64,000 bases of DNA from Gammaproteobacteria bacterium (GCA_024742415.1 JANSYN010000002.1:1-64000), one strand, 5' to 3'. Shown: positions 6,933 to 16,511, counted from the stretch's first letter. Notes: generated from the letters alone by a model not told the origin. Translations and numbers: made by a program.

Positions 6933-9329
6933 TTAATAGAAATAGTAGCGGCCCTGTAGCGCGATCGACCTCGGGCGGTTGGGCACACCGAAGTAGCTGT
7001 TGCTATCTGTCAACGCTACATCGTTGCGCCAGGCGTAGGTCGTCTCGTCCGTCAGGTTCTTACCCAACACCGATATCGACCACTTGCCGCTATCTCCCGA
7101 CAGCGCGACCCGGGCGTTGTACAAGGTGGCCGAGTCGTGTTTGGTATTGGGGTCAAGGTCCAGCGCCGAGTAGTACTCGTCGCTGTAGTTCACATCGGCG
7201 CTGACCAGCAGCTCAAGCCCGTTGCTCAGCGGATACACATAGGTCGCGTTCAAGTTCGCACTCCACTCTGGCGCGAACAACAGGGTCTCACCACTCAGGT
7301 CCTGGCCGCCCGCCTCGCCAGCTGCAATATTGCTGCCGTCATCGAGCAGGCAGCCCGGGTTATTCGCAGGATCGCTCTGTTGTGGCACGGTGCAGGTGGC
7401 GCCAGTGAAATCATCGTATTGCGCATCGAGGTATCCCACTGAGCCTGCCAGGGTCAAACGCTCGGTTGCCGCCCAGCGGCCATCAACCTCAATTCCCTGA
7501 CTCACAGATTCCCCCGCGTTGCCTACCCGGAACACGTCGCCCACCAGGGAGCTCGTCTGCAAATCATCATACTCGGAGCGGAACAGGGCCACGTTTATCT
7601 CGGCCAGACCATCCAGCAGGGTCATTTTTGCGCCCAGCTCATAGGCCAACACCGTTTCTTCGGTGTATTCGAGAATAGAGGAATCAGGGCCTGCAATGAT
7701 GCCGCCGTCGGGCTCACCCGTAATGATGCTGCTGGAGGTGCGGATGGTCTCATCGGCACCGGTGTAGGCCTCGTCAAAACCGCCACTTTTGAAACCCGTG
7801 CTGACGCTGGCGTATAACATGGCGTTGTCGGTCGCATCCCACTGGGTATTCAGCGACCACGTCCACTTGTCTTTCTCCAGGTTCAATCCAGGCCAGTCAT
7901 GACTGCGCAAGTCCGAGATAATGGCACCCGATGCCGGGTTGGCGAGCACAATCAATTCGGGTGCCCCGAGCGAGGTGCCTCTGGCACCGACGTCCGCGAT
8001 GGACTGTTTATCCAGGTCCTTGCTCTCGTCGTTGTAACGCAGGCCAGCGGTCACACGCCATACGTCTGTGATGGACCAAGTCGCCTGGCCAAACACTGAC
8101 CAGGTGTCTGTCTCCTGATCAAATACCGAGGGTGTTGGGTCACCCAGCGAAATGAGTGGCGGCACGGCCAGTGGGCCAGCCAGTGCAAAATCCAGCGCGG
8201 TGTTCAGGCGCGAGATGCTCAGTTCGTTGTATTCGTAGTAACCGCCCACGATCCAGTCGATCGTTTCACCACCGGGTGATACCAGCCGCAACTCCTGGCT
8301 GTACTGGTCGAAACCCTCCTCCGTCAGGCGATGCAGCGCAGGATTGATACTGAAGTCAGAATCTGCGGTAGCGCTATAGTCATAGCCTGAGTAGGCGGTA
8401 ATCGATGTGAATGTACCCACGTCGAGATCCCAGTTAACGGTGAGCGCTGCTACCTCAGTCTCGGAATCCCGGTTGTCACTTTGGTCAAATGCGCCCTTGT
8501 CCCGGTCATCGATCACGGGAAATACGTCCTCACCGAGGAAGTTCATCGGTTGATCGGATTGGTACACCACCAGGGCCTTGCCATCTTGCTTAAAATCACC
8601 GCGTTCATATTTTGCGATGAGCTCAAGTGTATCTGTGGGCTCGAACAACAATGAGCCACGTGCATAAAGGTTTTCGCGGTCGGGCCCTTCCGCCTCAAGG
8701 AAAGTGTTATCCCACCAGCCGTCCATAGCATCGTAGCGAAGTGCAAGTCGCCCGGCGAGGTTGTCCGTCAGGCTGCCGTTGATGGTCACGTGATAAATCT
8801 GCTCGCCATGATCGGGCTCATACAGGGCGTCGACCATTGTCTCGAATTCATGCGTGGGCCTGGCAGAGGTGACATTGATCGCGCCGCCGATGGTATTGCG
8901 GCCAAACAGGGTACCCTGGGGGCCTTTGAGCACTTCAACCCGCTCCAGATCCATTGTCAGTGGCACGCCTGCAAGCTGGCCACGACCGGAGTAGATGCCG
9001 TCGATGTAAAGGCCTACAGATTGCTCAAAACCTGCGTTGGTGCCCGAGCCAACACCCCGGACAAACAGGTTGGGTTGCGCCTGGCCCGCGTTGATATTGA
9101 CGTTAGGCATGTACAGCGTCATCTCGGCAAGATCGGTGATGCCCTGGTCGTCAATCCTGTCTCCGCTCATGGCGGAGATCGCAATAGGCACATCCTGCAG
9201 GCCCTCTGCTCGCTTCTGGGCGGTTACGACCACCTCTTCCAGCATGGGTTGCGCAGATACGTGCTGTACGTGCGTGAAAGTGATGCCAAGTAGGGCGACC
9301 GCGAGCGGGCACTTATTCATCTTCTTCAT
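6933..9329 (-). CDS. TonB-dependent outer-membrane receptor
   Basis: A complete 798-residue receptor. A Sec signal peptide (MKKMNKC... to about residue 26) is followed by a TonB box/plug start (EEVVVTAQKR), the plug domain with NLFVRGVGSG, LERVEVLKGPQGTLFGRNTIGGAIN and a 22-stranded barrel ending in an aromatic residue (RYYFY), as needed for Bam assembly. This CAZyme-free subgroup, common in Sphingomonadales and Halieaceae, often sits beside genes for aromatic, steroid or terpenoid catabolism rather than siderophore genes. An AAAGGA ribosome site lies about eight bases upstream of the start. As the first gene of the series with the cupin, SDRs and VOC/SRPBCC fusion, it most likely imports the pathway substrate. 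Confidence 0.93.
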   Translation of the reverse strand: MKKMNKCPLAVALLGITFTHVQHVSAQPMLEEVVVTAQKRAEGLQDVPIAISAMSGDRIDDQGITDLAEMTLYMPNVNINAGQAQPNLFVRGVGSGTNAGFEQSVGLYIDGIYSGRGQLAGVPLTMDLERVEVLKGPQGTLFGRNTIGGAINVTSARPTHEFETMVDALYEPDHGEQIYHVTINGSLTDNLAGRLALRYDAMDGWWDNTFLEAEGPDRENLYARGSLLFEPTDTLELIAKYERGDFKQDGKALVVYQSDQPMNFLGEDVFPVIDDRDKGAFDQSDNRDSETEVAALTVNWDLDVGTFTSITAYSGYDYSATADSDFSINPALHRLTEEGFDQYSQELRLVSPGGETIDWIVGGYYEYNELSISRLNTALDFALAGPLAVPPLISLGDPTPSVFDQETDTWSVFGQATWSITDVWRVTAGLRYNDESKDLDKQSIADVGARGTSLGAPELIVLANPASGAIISDLRSHDWPGLNLEKDKWTWSLNTQWDATDNAMLYASVSTGFKSGGFDEAYTGADETIRTSSSIITGEPDGGIIAGPDSSILEYTEETVLAYELGAKMTLLDGLAEINVALFRSEYDDLQTSSLVGDVFRVGNAGESVSQGIEVDGRWAATERLTLAGSVGYLDAQYDDFTGATCTVPQQSDPANNPGCLLDDGSNIAAGEAGGQDLSGETLLFAPEWSANLNATYVYPLSNGLELLVSADVNYSDEYYSALDLDPNTKHDSATLYNARVALSGDSGKWSISVLGKNLTDETTYAWRNDVALTDSNSYFGVPNRPRSIALQGRYYFY

Positions 9330-9423
9330 GATTATTATCCTTTCTTATTGGATTGAATCTGACTCTGTACCGAATCCTCTACGAAACACGGCAGCAATAC
9401 TTGATATTTGACGACAACCCGTT

Positions 9424-9570
9424 TTATTTCGTAGTTCGTGCTTGCAGTAATCCGGCCGTGCTTGCCCACTCCTGCGTTCTGCGCATGCCTTCTTGCAGAC
9501 TCACCGCAGGGGTGTAACCCAGCAGCTGCTCTGCTTTGCGGATGGAATAGCCAGCAGTGCGCGACAGCAT
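9424..9570 (-). pseudogene. C-terminal remnant of an NAD-dependent epimerase/dehydratase
   Basis: The minus strand reads an open frame of about 48 residues ending at a TAA at 9424-9426. Its sequence fits the C-terminal tail of extended SDR epimerases: a SIRKAEQLLGYTPA stretch (the usual K-A-x-x-x-L-G-[YW]-x-P pattern), then VSLQEGMRRTQEWA, the closing helix. The same frame runs into a stop at 9604-9606, and there is no Rossmann part or start upstream, so the rest of the gene has been lost. It sits in the 377-bp divergent spacer between the TonB receptor and the DUF3604 gene and marks a past deletion or rearrangement at that junction. Confidence 0.68.
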
Positions 9571-9706
9571 ATCCACGGCGCCAGCAGATCGGCAAAGTTG
9601 TCGTCATTTATCAAATATGAGCTTCCGTTCTCGATTACGGTGAGCACCATAAGATCGCGCGCCTGCCACGCAATTGCTCAACGGGCGATAAAAGGAGATA
9701 AGAACT

Positions 9707-11674
9707 ATGAGCCAGCTAAGTCGACTTCGTATTCCATTACACCTGAGAAACGCCGGGCTGGTCGCTGCCCTCTGCTTTAGCACCAGTGCGTATGCCGCCG
9801 AACCGGGCGCGGTGGCACAGATTCCTGCGAGTAAACCCGCTCACCCCTCCGCAGCGGAGGCTGACTATCCCACGCAAGTCCTCTTTGGTGACGTGCATCT
9901 GCACACTGGCCTGTCGGCGGACGCTGGTGGGAGTGGCACGCGATTGCTGCCCTCCGATGCGTACAGATTCGCCCGTGGCGAGCAGGTGACTTCCAATAGT
10001 GCTCAACCGGTGCAGATGAACTCGCCCTATGATTTTCTGGCGGTGACTGACCATACCGATGGCATGGGCGCTATCAAGGATATTCTCGAAGGTGCGCCGC
10101 ATATCATGGCAGACCCCTACGGACGAGAACTCAACACGGCATTTAACAAGGGCGGAAAGACAGCGCGAGCTGCAACGGTCGACATGATTGCCCGATTCTC
10201 GCAGGGCAACATCAGCGCAGCACTCAACTACCAACCCGGTAATGCCGCTTATCGCGATACCTGGGAATCGATTGTGGACGCCGCTGAAGAATACAACGAC
10301 CCGGGCAACTTCACGACGCTGATCGGTTTCGAATGGACTTCTCTGGTCAAGGGTAACAACCTTCACCGCGTCGTGCTGATGCGCGACGGTGCCCTCAGGG
10401 CAAAACAGATTGAGCCTCCCACTACCATGCCACCAGTGGGCAGCCCTAACCCAAGAAGCCTATGGCGATGGATGGACGCCTGGGAGACAAAAACAGGCGG
10501 ACAGGTTCTGGCGATACCCCACAATGGCAACCTGTCCAATGGCTGGATGTTTCCATTGGTGGATAACTTCGACCAGGACAACCCGCTCGATGAAAGCTAC
10601 CTGAAAAATCGCGCGCGCTGGGAACCACTGGTCGAGGTCACCCAGATGAAGGGCGATGGCGAGGCGCATCCACTGCTGTCCCCGGAGGATAGCTTCGCTG
10701 ATTTCGAGACATGGGACATGGGCAACCTTGATATCAGCGAGGCGAAAACGGCGGCGATGTTATCCGGAGAGTACGCGCGCTCTGCCTTGCAAAGAGGGCT
10801 GTTGCTCGAAGCAATGAGTGGTATCAACCCTTACCAATTCGGCATGATCGGATCAACAGACTCACATACCTCGCTCTCGACCAGTACCGAAGATGGGTTC
10901 TTCGGGAAAATGGCTCCGAAAGAGCCTCGACCAGGGCGAGCATTTGGGCTCGAGAAAACCAATGAAGAACTCAAGATATACAGGCCCAACTGGCGCTCTT
11001 CCGCCAGTGGGCTCACAGCGGTCTGGGCGCATGCGAACACCCGCGAGGCTATTTTTGACGCAATGCAGCGCAAGGAAGTCTACGCAACTACCGGCTCCCG
11101 TATCAGTGTGCGTTTTTTCGGTGGCTTCGCTTTTACAGAGGAAGATTTGCTGGGCAAAAAACCCGCGGCCGTTGGCTACAGCAAGGGCGTGCCCATGGGC
11201 GGTGACCTGACAGGTACAGCCGACGGAGAATCACCGAGCTTTCTTGTCGCTGCAATGAAAGACCCTGAAGGAGGCAATCTGGACCGCATTCAGATCGTCA
11301 AGGGCTGGCTCGACAGCGCTGGGGTAACCCGCGAGACCGTTTACGACGTTGTGTGGAGTCAACCCGAAAGCCGGACCCGCAACAAAGCCGGCCTCATACC
11401 CCCGGTGGGCAATACCGTGGATTCGAAAACAGCATCATGGACCAATAACATCGGTAGTGTGGCGCTCTCTACCGTTTGGCACGATCCCGACTTCGACCCG
11501 AACGTCAGCGCATTTTACTACGCGCGCGTCATCGAAATTCCCACACCAAGGTGGACGACTTACGATGCGGTGCGCTTCGACCAGCCCATCCCGGAAAGCG
11601 CACCGGCAAGCGTTCAGGATCGCGCGTATACTTCTCCCATCTGGTATACGCCGCGCGCAAAATCCGCGCACTAG
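9707..11674 (+). CDS. Exported DUF3604 protein
   Basis: A 655-residue protein with a signal peptide (cleavage after STSAYA, residue 30). It carries the PHP-like metal-site motifs of DUF3604: GDVHLHT at 61-67, TDHTDGM at 114-120, IPHNGN in the middle and GSTDSHTSL further on; these His and Asp residues suggest a two- or three-metal hydrolase site. The C-terminus ends with the family tail QDRAYTSPIWY. DUF3604 proteins are of unproven function and frequent in marine gammaproteobacteria. A second copy is at 48766-50538. An AAAGGAG ribosome site lies just upstream. It diverges from the TonB operon and is followed 99 bp later by a GMC oxidoreductase. Confidence 0.87.
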   Translation: MSQLSRLRIPLHLRNAGLVAALCFSTSAYAAEPGAVAQIPASKPAHPSAAEADYPTQVLFGDVHLHTGLSADAGGSGTRLLPSDAYRFARGEQVTSNSAQPVQMNSPYDFLAVTDHTDGMGAIKDILEGAPHIMADPYGRELNTAFNKGGKTARAATVDMIARFSQGNISAALNYQPGNAAYRDTWESIVDAAEEYNDPGNFTTLIGFEWTSLVKGNNLHRVVLMRDGALRAKQIEPPTTMPPVGSPNPRSLWRWMDAWETKTGGQVLAIPHNGNLSNGWMFPLVDNFDQDNPLDESYLKNRARWEPLVEVTQMKGDGEAHPLLSPEDSFADFETWDMGNLDISEAKTAAMLSGEYARSALQRGLLLEAMSGINPYQFGMIGSTDSHTSLSTSTEDGFFGKMAPKEPRPGRAFGLEKTNEELKIYRPNWRSSASGLTAVWAHANTREAIFDAMQRKEVYATTGSRISVRFFGGFAFTEEDLLGKKPAAVGYSKGVPMGGDLTGTADGESPSFLVAAMKDPEGGNLDRIQIVKGWLDSAGVTRETVYDVVWSQPESRTRNKAGLIPPVGNTVDSKTASWTNNIGSVALSTVWHDPDFDPNVSAFYYARVIEIPTPRWTTYDAVRFDQPIPESAPASVQDRAYTSPIWYTPRAKSAH

Positions 11675-11773
11675 ACGCACTCGCTCCGGGGCGTCTGCAG
11701 TGGAGCCAGAGCGCACAAGAGACGCGTGCATTCTATAAAGCGTTTCCACAACTCAACTACACAGGCAAACGAC

Positions 11774-13303
11774 ATGAGCGTTTCACGACGTAGCTTCATC
11801 CAGCGGTCCTCTCTACTTGCCGCCAGTGTGCTATTGCCCATGGGCTGCAGCGACGGCACCGACGCGGCGCGCGCCGGTCAGCGCACTGCCATTGTGATTG
11901 GGTCTGGCTTTGCGGGCTCGGTCGCCGCGCTGCGACTAGGTCTGGCGGGCATTCCTACGATTGTGCTCGAGCGTGGCCAGCAGTGGACGGTTGCCGGGAC
12001 AGACACCTTTCCTACCACCACCAATTTTGACAGACGCGCCACCTGGTCTATCCCCTCTTCCGCATCTTCGCAGGCTGGCCAGCCGGGTTATGCCGGCTTA
12101 CTGGAAACCATTGCTGGTGCGAACGTGGCGGCGGTCTGCGGGGCCTGCGTAGGCGGCGGTTCACTGGTTTATGGCGGTGTACTCATTCAGCCTGCACAAA
12201 CAGAGTTCGAACGGGTGTTCCCGTTCCTGAGTTACGCAGAAATGGACAGCATCTACTACCGCAGGGTGCTCGATACCATCGGCGCAGCACCCATTCCTGA
12301 CGATGTGCTTGCCACACCCAACTACGCCGCGCACAGAACGTTCATCCGCGACAACAGCGCGATCGGTTACGAAGTACAACGGCCGCACACAGGCTTTGAC
12401 TGGAACATCATCCGCCAGGAGATCAATGGCGAGATACCTCCTGCTGCGAGCATTGGCGAATATGCGTTTGGATGTAACAGCAACGCCAAGCTCTCTACCG
12501 ACAAGAACTACCTGCGCGATGCAGTCGCCACCGGAAATGTGGAAATTCGCAGCCTCACCGAGGTAGAGGTGATTCGCGAGCGCAACCCACAAGGCTACTC
12601 GGTGATGTGTCGACAGCTAAGCGCAGAGGGCGAGGTGCTGGATCAGTATGAACTGGCAGCAGACTACCTGTTCATGGCAGCAGGTTCCATGAACACCACC
12701 AGGCTGCTGCTCAAAAGCCAGGCGACGGGCGAACTGAAGGGCGCCAATGATCGCGTGGGCCACGGCTGGGGTACCAATGGCGACTTACTGCTGGCGCAGA
12801 ATCACCCTGAGGTAGGCACAGGCTTTCAGGGCGGACCGGCTTGCATTGCGTCGGTGGATCGCAGCGACGCGCAACACCCGGTCACGTTCATGCACTCTCC
12901 TGTGAGCATCGCGCCCATACAGTTACAGATGTCTATGTCAGTACCCGACGTGCCGGGGCAGCTAGCCTACGACTTGCAATCAGACGCCACACTGATCAAC
13001 TGGGAGAAAGACACCAACACCCCCTCGGCCCTTGCCCGGCAAGCCAGTTTCGAGCGGCTCATCACCAGCAACGGCGGCGCGCAAACACCCTTTATTCAGG
13101 ATCAGATATGGCACCCACTGGGCGGCGCAGTCATGAATGATGCCTGTGACGAGTTGGGCCAGCTCTACGGCTACCGTAACCTGTTTGTCGTGGATGGCAG
13201 TTTGTTGCCAGGAAGCGCAGCCGGGGTTAATCCCGCTTTGACCGTCGCTGCAAACGCAGAGCGCGTCATGGAAGGGATACTTGGAGGGGTGCTCAGGCGT
13301 TAA
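11774..13303 (+). CDS. Tat-exported GMC oxidoreductase, cholesterol-oxidase-like
   Basis: A 509-residue FAD enzyme. The N-terminus has a twin-arginine signal (SRRSFIQ) and a possible lipobox ending at Cys25, so it may be a folded lipoprotein in the periplasm. The FAD-binding GSGFAGS is at 43-49. GMC features include GGGSLVYGG, the catalytic His in WHPLGGAVM, and the C-terminal DGSLLPGSAAGVNPALT, which is the arrangement of class I cholesterol oxidases. It should oxidise an alcohol to a ketone or aldehyde with O2 or another acceptor; a sterol or terpenoid alcohol is a reasonable guess but not shown. The start at 11774 is chosen because the Tat motif follows it directly. Likely co-transcribed with the DUF3604 gene. 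Confidence 0.87.
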   Translation: MSVSRRSFIQRSSLLAASVLLPMGCSDGTDAARAGQRTAIVIGSGFAGSVAALRLGLAGIPTIVLERGQQWTVAGTDTFPTTTNFDRRATWSIPSSASSQAGQPGYAGLLETIAGANVAAVCGACVGGGSLVYGGVLIQPAQTEFERVFPFLSYAEMDSIYYRRVLDTIGAAPIPDDVLATPNYAAHRTFIRDNSAIGYEVQRPHTGFDWNIIRQEINGEIPPAASIGEYAFGCNSNAKLSTDKNYLRDAVATGNVEIRSLTEVEVIRERNPQGYSVMCRQLSAEGEVLDQYELAADYLFMAAGSMNTTRLLLKSQATGELKGANDRVGHGWGTNGDLLLAQNHPEVGTGFQGGPACIASVDRSDAQHPVTFMHSPVSIAPIQLQMSMSVPDVPGQLAYDLQSDATLINWEKDTNTPSALARQASFERLITSNGGAQTPFIQDQIWHPLGGAVMNDACDELGQLYGYRNLFVVDGSLLPGSAAGVNPALTVAANAERVMEGILGGVLRR

Positions 13304-13546
13304 GTTGCGAATGTGTAGAAGCTGGGCTCTGGTTCCAGGCGACTGCCCTGCCGATATCACTCGACGCAATTATCCTCAGACTAAGGCGGCCTTTAGCCTG
13401 AACGAGAGGACAGTCAATAAGGCAGAACCCGCTAAACAGGTTTCGACTTCTTAACCGCCTCCTCCTCTCAATCGAGAGGCCTCATGTAATCGCTGCGCGC
13501 CCTCCTTCTAACCGTGCCCGGTCAAATGAATATTAGCGGGCAACAC

Positions 13547-14236
13547 CTAATTCTTGGCGACCGTTCTTCTTGCTGCCTTGGCTTTTGCTTTAGACTTGAC
13601 GTTGGATTTGGACTTGGCCTTTGCTTTGGGCTTGGCCTTTGCTTTGGGCTTGGCTTTCGGCGCCTGCTTGGGTTTGGTCGCGCGCTTGACGGCAGGCTTG
13701 CTGGTTTTGCTTGTAGCTGCCTTCTTCGCGCCGGACCGCATTTTTCTAGACAAAGCTCTGGCATTTGCCTCAGCCTTTTTCTCTGCGCTGCGTGCTTGCT
13801 TCACCAACTTGCGTTCGGCATCGTGCAACTGCTTGGCGAGTTTCTTCTCGAGGGCTAGGATTTTCTTTTTATCTTGCGCTGCTCGTGCCTTGGTCCACTT
13901 TTCGGCCTGGCTGGCAAGATGCTTCGCCCGGTCTACTTCCGCCTTGGCCGCGAGCTCTATTTTGGTTTGCAGGAGCTTCTCCTTTGCCACCAATTCACGG
14001 GCCTTCAAGCTTGCAGACTCAGAGGTCGAATCTACAAAGTCAGAAACCTGATGACCAAAGTCGCTCAATCGCTGTCGCCAAGAGGTGGCCTTGACCTTGC
14101 GCGCTGTCTTTGCAGTACTGCGCGCCGGAGTCTTGGAGCTTCTTGCGGCAGACTTTCTGGCTGCTTTTTTCTTAGCCGCAGCCCCTTTAGTTGTCGCTTT
14201 TTTGGGTGCCGCCGCCTTCTTCTTTACATTTGCCAT
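13547..14236 (-). CDS. Histone H1-like / AlgP-like lysine-alanine-rich DNA-binding protein
   Basis: A 229-residue, very basic protein with three parts: an N-terminal KKAA/ATTKG-rich arm (1-50), a helical, coiled-coil-like centre (about 55-155, rich in A, K, E, L) and a C-terminal arm of short repeats built on KAKPKAKAK. This is the composition of bacterial H1-like proteins such as AlgP and Hc1/BpH1 types, which bind DNA without strong sequence preference. ATG at 14236 has GGAGA eight bases upstream and is preferred over the open start at 14251. Codons for the C-terminal arm form imperfect DNA repeats, so length may vary between strains. The long opposite-strand frame here is a mirror of the biased composition. 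Confidence 0.85.
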   Translation of the reverse strand: MANVKKKAAAPKKATTKGAAAKKKAARKSAARSSKTPARSTAKTARKVKATSWRQRLSDFGHQVSDFVDSTSESASLKARELVAKEKLLQTKIELAAKAEVDRAKHLASQAEKWTKARAAQDKKKILALEKKLAKQLHDAERKLVKQARSAEKKAEANARALSRKMRSGAKKAATSKTSKPAVKRATKPKQAPKAKPKAKAKPKAKAKSKSNVKSKAKAKAARRTVAKN

Positions 14237-14693
14237 GATTCGCATCTCCACATTACTGTCACAACTGGACCATTAAGTATGGCCAGCACCCATACATGAA
14301 CCTAATGCCAGCTGAACCGCAACTATGCGCTACGCCTGACCGTCGTCGCGGATTGCTAACGACCGAACACTTCTTTAACTACATGCTTTCCACACACAGG
14401 GCAGCGTAGCCCAAAGCGACGCAAGAAAAGTTGATGCGGCGCAACTTAGGGAGGATTAACAAAGAAACTATGGGTGGTCGCTTAAATGACTCTGCGTAGA
14501 TCCAGCTTTTGAATTTTCTGGAGGCAGTGCTCGACCATGACACCTCCATGTCGACATGGCTCCAAGCACGCCTGTCGCAGATCGAGCAATCGCACAATAA
14601 ACTCACTAGTGGGCGTGGCAGGCCCTCAGAGCCGTTTCTCTGAGAATTCTAATCTTATCAGCCGGTTAGCCTGATAATTTCCTTCGGAGGAGC
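14237..14693. other. 457-bp spacer, no convincing gene
   Basis: The spacer between the histone-like gene and the porin gene contains no gene I would call. The plus strand from 14470 to 14643 reads a 58-codon frame with one in-frame TAG at 14497-14499 and a purine-rich GGGAGGA 18 bases before the ATG; the translated part after the stop (LLNFLEAVLDHD...) looks protein-like but I recognise nothing. It could be a decayed small gene. Confidence 0.4.
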
Positions 14694-15833
14694 TTAGAAG
14701 TAGGCTCGAACCGCAGCCCAAAGCGTCACGCCGCTCAGATCACGGTCGGGATCGCCGCTGATGTCTTCGTATTCCACGCCGGTCATGAATTTGAGGTTCT
14801 CGCCCGCTACGTAGTAGTTCAAGCCTGCGTAGATCGCCTGGTACTCGTCACCGTTTCCAGTTCCCACGCCCTCTGCCAGCGCCACGCGTCGCAGGCCTCG
14901 GCTCCCGCTGGAGCGCGGTACGCCGCTGTCGGTACTCACACCCGCGTATTGGTAGCGGAAGGCTGCTTCAAGCTTGTCATCTACAATGAAAAAGCTGGGG
15001 AGGATCACAAAGCCATAGGGGTCAGCCTTCCTGGCTTCACTAACGGTCGCGTTGGTCAGTACGCTCACATCGCCAAACTTGCGGGTGTAAGTCACTGAGC
15101 CCGCCCAGTCATAGTTGAACGGGGTTACCAGTTTGTCGGCGTTGTCGGCGTAGATGAAGTCGAGAATCAACTCGCCCTCTGCTGCAGGCAATATCGCACT
15201 TGCCTGAAAGGCCACGTCTTCGTCCCAGCCCGCCCAGCTTTCAAGGTCAACCTCGGTAGACCAGATACCGACAATGTACTCAACATCGCCCTTCTCAAGA
15301 TTGATATTCACACCCGTAGGACGACGACTGCCGAAGCGGTTGTTGATGGCGCTGCGCTCGATGGTCTTGATTTTCTTGGATGACAGATGCTCCTCTCCAC
15401 CGAACAGCAGCTTGTAGCGACCATAACCGACTGTGGCTTTATCAAAGCCCAGCACGTTTTTATGGGTGTAATCGAGGTAGAGCTCGTCCCAGCTGTCGTA
15501 GACTGCGGCGGTGCCCTTGAATCCCTGCTCATCGACATTCCAGCGCGCCAGCGCACGGAACCCGTCGAGAAACTTTATCGACATGCCGGCCCGAAGACGA
15601 CGCAGCTCTTCACGGTCGCCGTTGAAGTTCTCGCCCGCAAGGTCGCCGTCGGAGTAGTTGTACTGGTAATGCACGCGGCCGAAGATCTTGACTTCCTGCA
15701 CAAATCCATCGTCGCTGGAATACAGCTTCCCCATGTTCTTCAGGGTATCTTTCCAGTCCTGGGCCTGCGCGGTGGCAGCTCCCAGCAAGACGCTGGCCGC
15801 CAGTAGACAATTTCCAGATAGGTTGCGAGCCAT
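14694..15833 (-). CDS. Phosphate-selective porin O/P-like outer-membrane protein
   Basis: A 379-residue barrel protein. A signal peptide ends at AQAQ (about residue 24). The mature protein starts with a short helical part, then IFGRVHYQYNYSDGD, LRRLRAGMSIKFLDGFRALARWN and repeated amphipathic strands, and ends in WAAVRAYF with the terminal Phe. This is the pattern of the OprO/OprP family (Porin_O_P), 16-stranded trimeric porins often specific for phosphate or polyphosphate. AAGGAG lies seven bases before the ATG at 15833; the frame is open for 46 more codons upstream but without coding look. No pho-regulated neighbours are visible. Confidence 0.8.
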   Translation of the reverse strand: MARNLSGNCLLAASVLLGAATAQAQDWKDTLKNMGKLYSSDDGFVQEVKIFGRVHYQYNYSDGDLAGENFNGDREELRRLRAGMSIKFLDGFRALARWNVDEQGFKGTAAVYDSWDELYLDYTHKNVLGFDKATVGYGRYKLLFGGEEHLSSKKIKTIERSAINNRFGSRRPTGVNINLEKGDVEYIVGIWSTEVDLESWAGWDEDVAFQASAILPAAEGELILDFIYADNADKLVTPFNYDWAGSVTYTRKFGDVSVLTNATVSEARKADPYGFVILPSFFIVDDKLEAAFRYQYAGVSTDSGVPRSSGSRGLRRVALAEGVGTGNGDEYQAIYAGLNYYVAGENLKFMTGVEYEDISGDPDRDLSGVTLWAAVRAYF

Positions 15834-16226
15834 GCGCCACTCCTTCGCTTCGGATTGATTATTGGGGCTTTTTCGTCGCTGTTCAGCGCCTGTTCTGTTC
15901 TTATGGGCGCTGGAGGCGCGCAGGCGCAATGATACATTTTTGCCAAAAGATAACAAATTCATTATTCGCATCGTTATGGCTGAATGGTTGATGCGTTGCT
16001 AATGGATTGCTGATGGATTGTTAATGGATTACAGCGGGGTCGTGGCGGGATGATTGCCGGGTTGTCGCCAGCCGTAGGTGGCGCACAGAACGCGACTCAC
16101 TCGCCAACCGTGGCATGGGTAGAACCACGGTCGCGCCGGCTCATCAAGCCCTGCGCCATTGCAGCAACGCGACAAACTGACGTGCTAGACTAGCCCAAAA
16201 CCACTTCCAAGATAGGTGCCGAGCTC
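15834..16226. other. 393-bp spacer with short direct repeats
   Basis: This divergent spacer between the porin gene and ppnP must hold both promoters. I can point only to the 11-bp repeats at 15998-16030 and see no clear operator or RNA gene. Confidence 0.5.
15998..16030 (+). repeat. Three 11-bp direct repeats
   Basis: Three adjacent copies of an 11-bp unit: GCTAATGGATT, GCTGATGGATT and GTTAATGGATT. A further degenerate copy may precede it near 15979. It lies 165 bp upstream of the porin start. Confidence 0.8.
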
Positions 16227-16511
16227 GTGTTGACCGTAAACGAATATTTCGATGGCAAGGTAAAATCGATCGCCTTCGCAGCAACTGACCTACCTGCCAC
16301 AGTGGGCGTGATGCTGCCCGGTAACTACACCTTCAACACCAGCGAGCGAGAGTACGTGACGGTGATTGAGGGTGAGCTGCGCGTCAGGCTGCCTGGATCC
16401 GACGAATGGAAGAGCCTGGGCGCCGCTGACTCTTTTACTGTAGAGGCCGGGCAGAGCTTCGACCTGGAGATCGCCAGTGCCATGGCTTATCTGTGCAAGT
16501 ACGAAAAGTAA
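16227..16511 (+). CDS. ppnP: Pyrimidine/purine nucleoside phosphorylase PpnP
   Basis: A 94-residue protein that aligns end to end with E. coli PpnP (formerly DUF1255): NEYFDGKVKSIAF at the N-terminus, GVMLPGNYTFNTSEREYVTVIEG in the centre and YLCKY at the C-terminus. The enzyme is a small single-cupin phosphorolytic enzyme that splits many nucleosides (uridine, thymidine, adenosine, guanosine, inosine) to base and ribose-1-phosphate in nucleoside salvage. The start codon is GTG at 16227 (or the following TTG), with GATAGGTG upstream. It is a lone gene. Confidence 0.93.
   Translation: MLTVNEYFDGKVKSIAFAATDLPATVGVMLPGNYTFNTSEREYVTVIEGELRVRLPGSDEWKSLGAADSFTVEAGQSFDLEIASAMAYLCKYEK

Noticed and set aside
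13554-14051. Plus-strand frame rich in Leu, Ala and Phe that looks like a membrane protein
   Set aside because: It is the complement of the Lys/Ala-rich histone-like gene; Lys codons read backwards give Leu and Phe.
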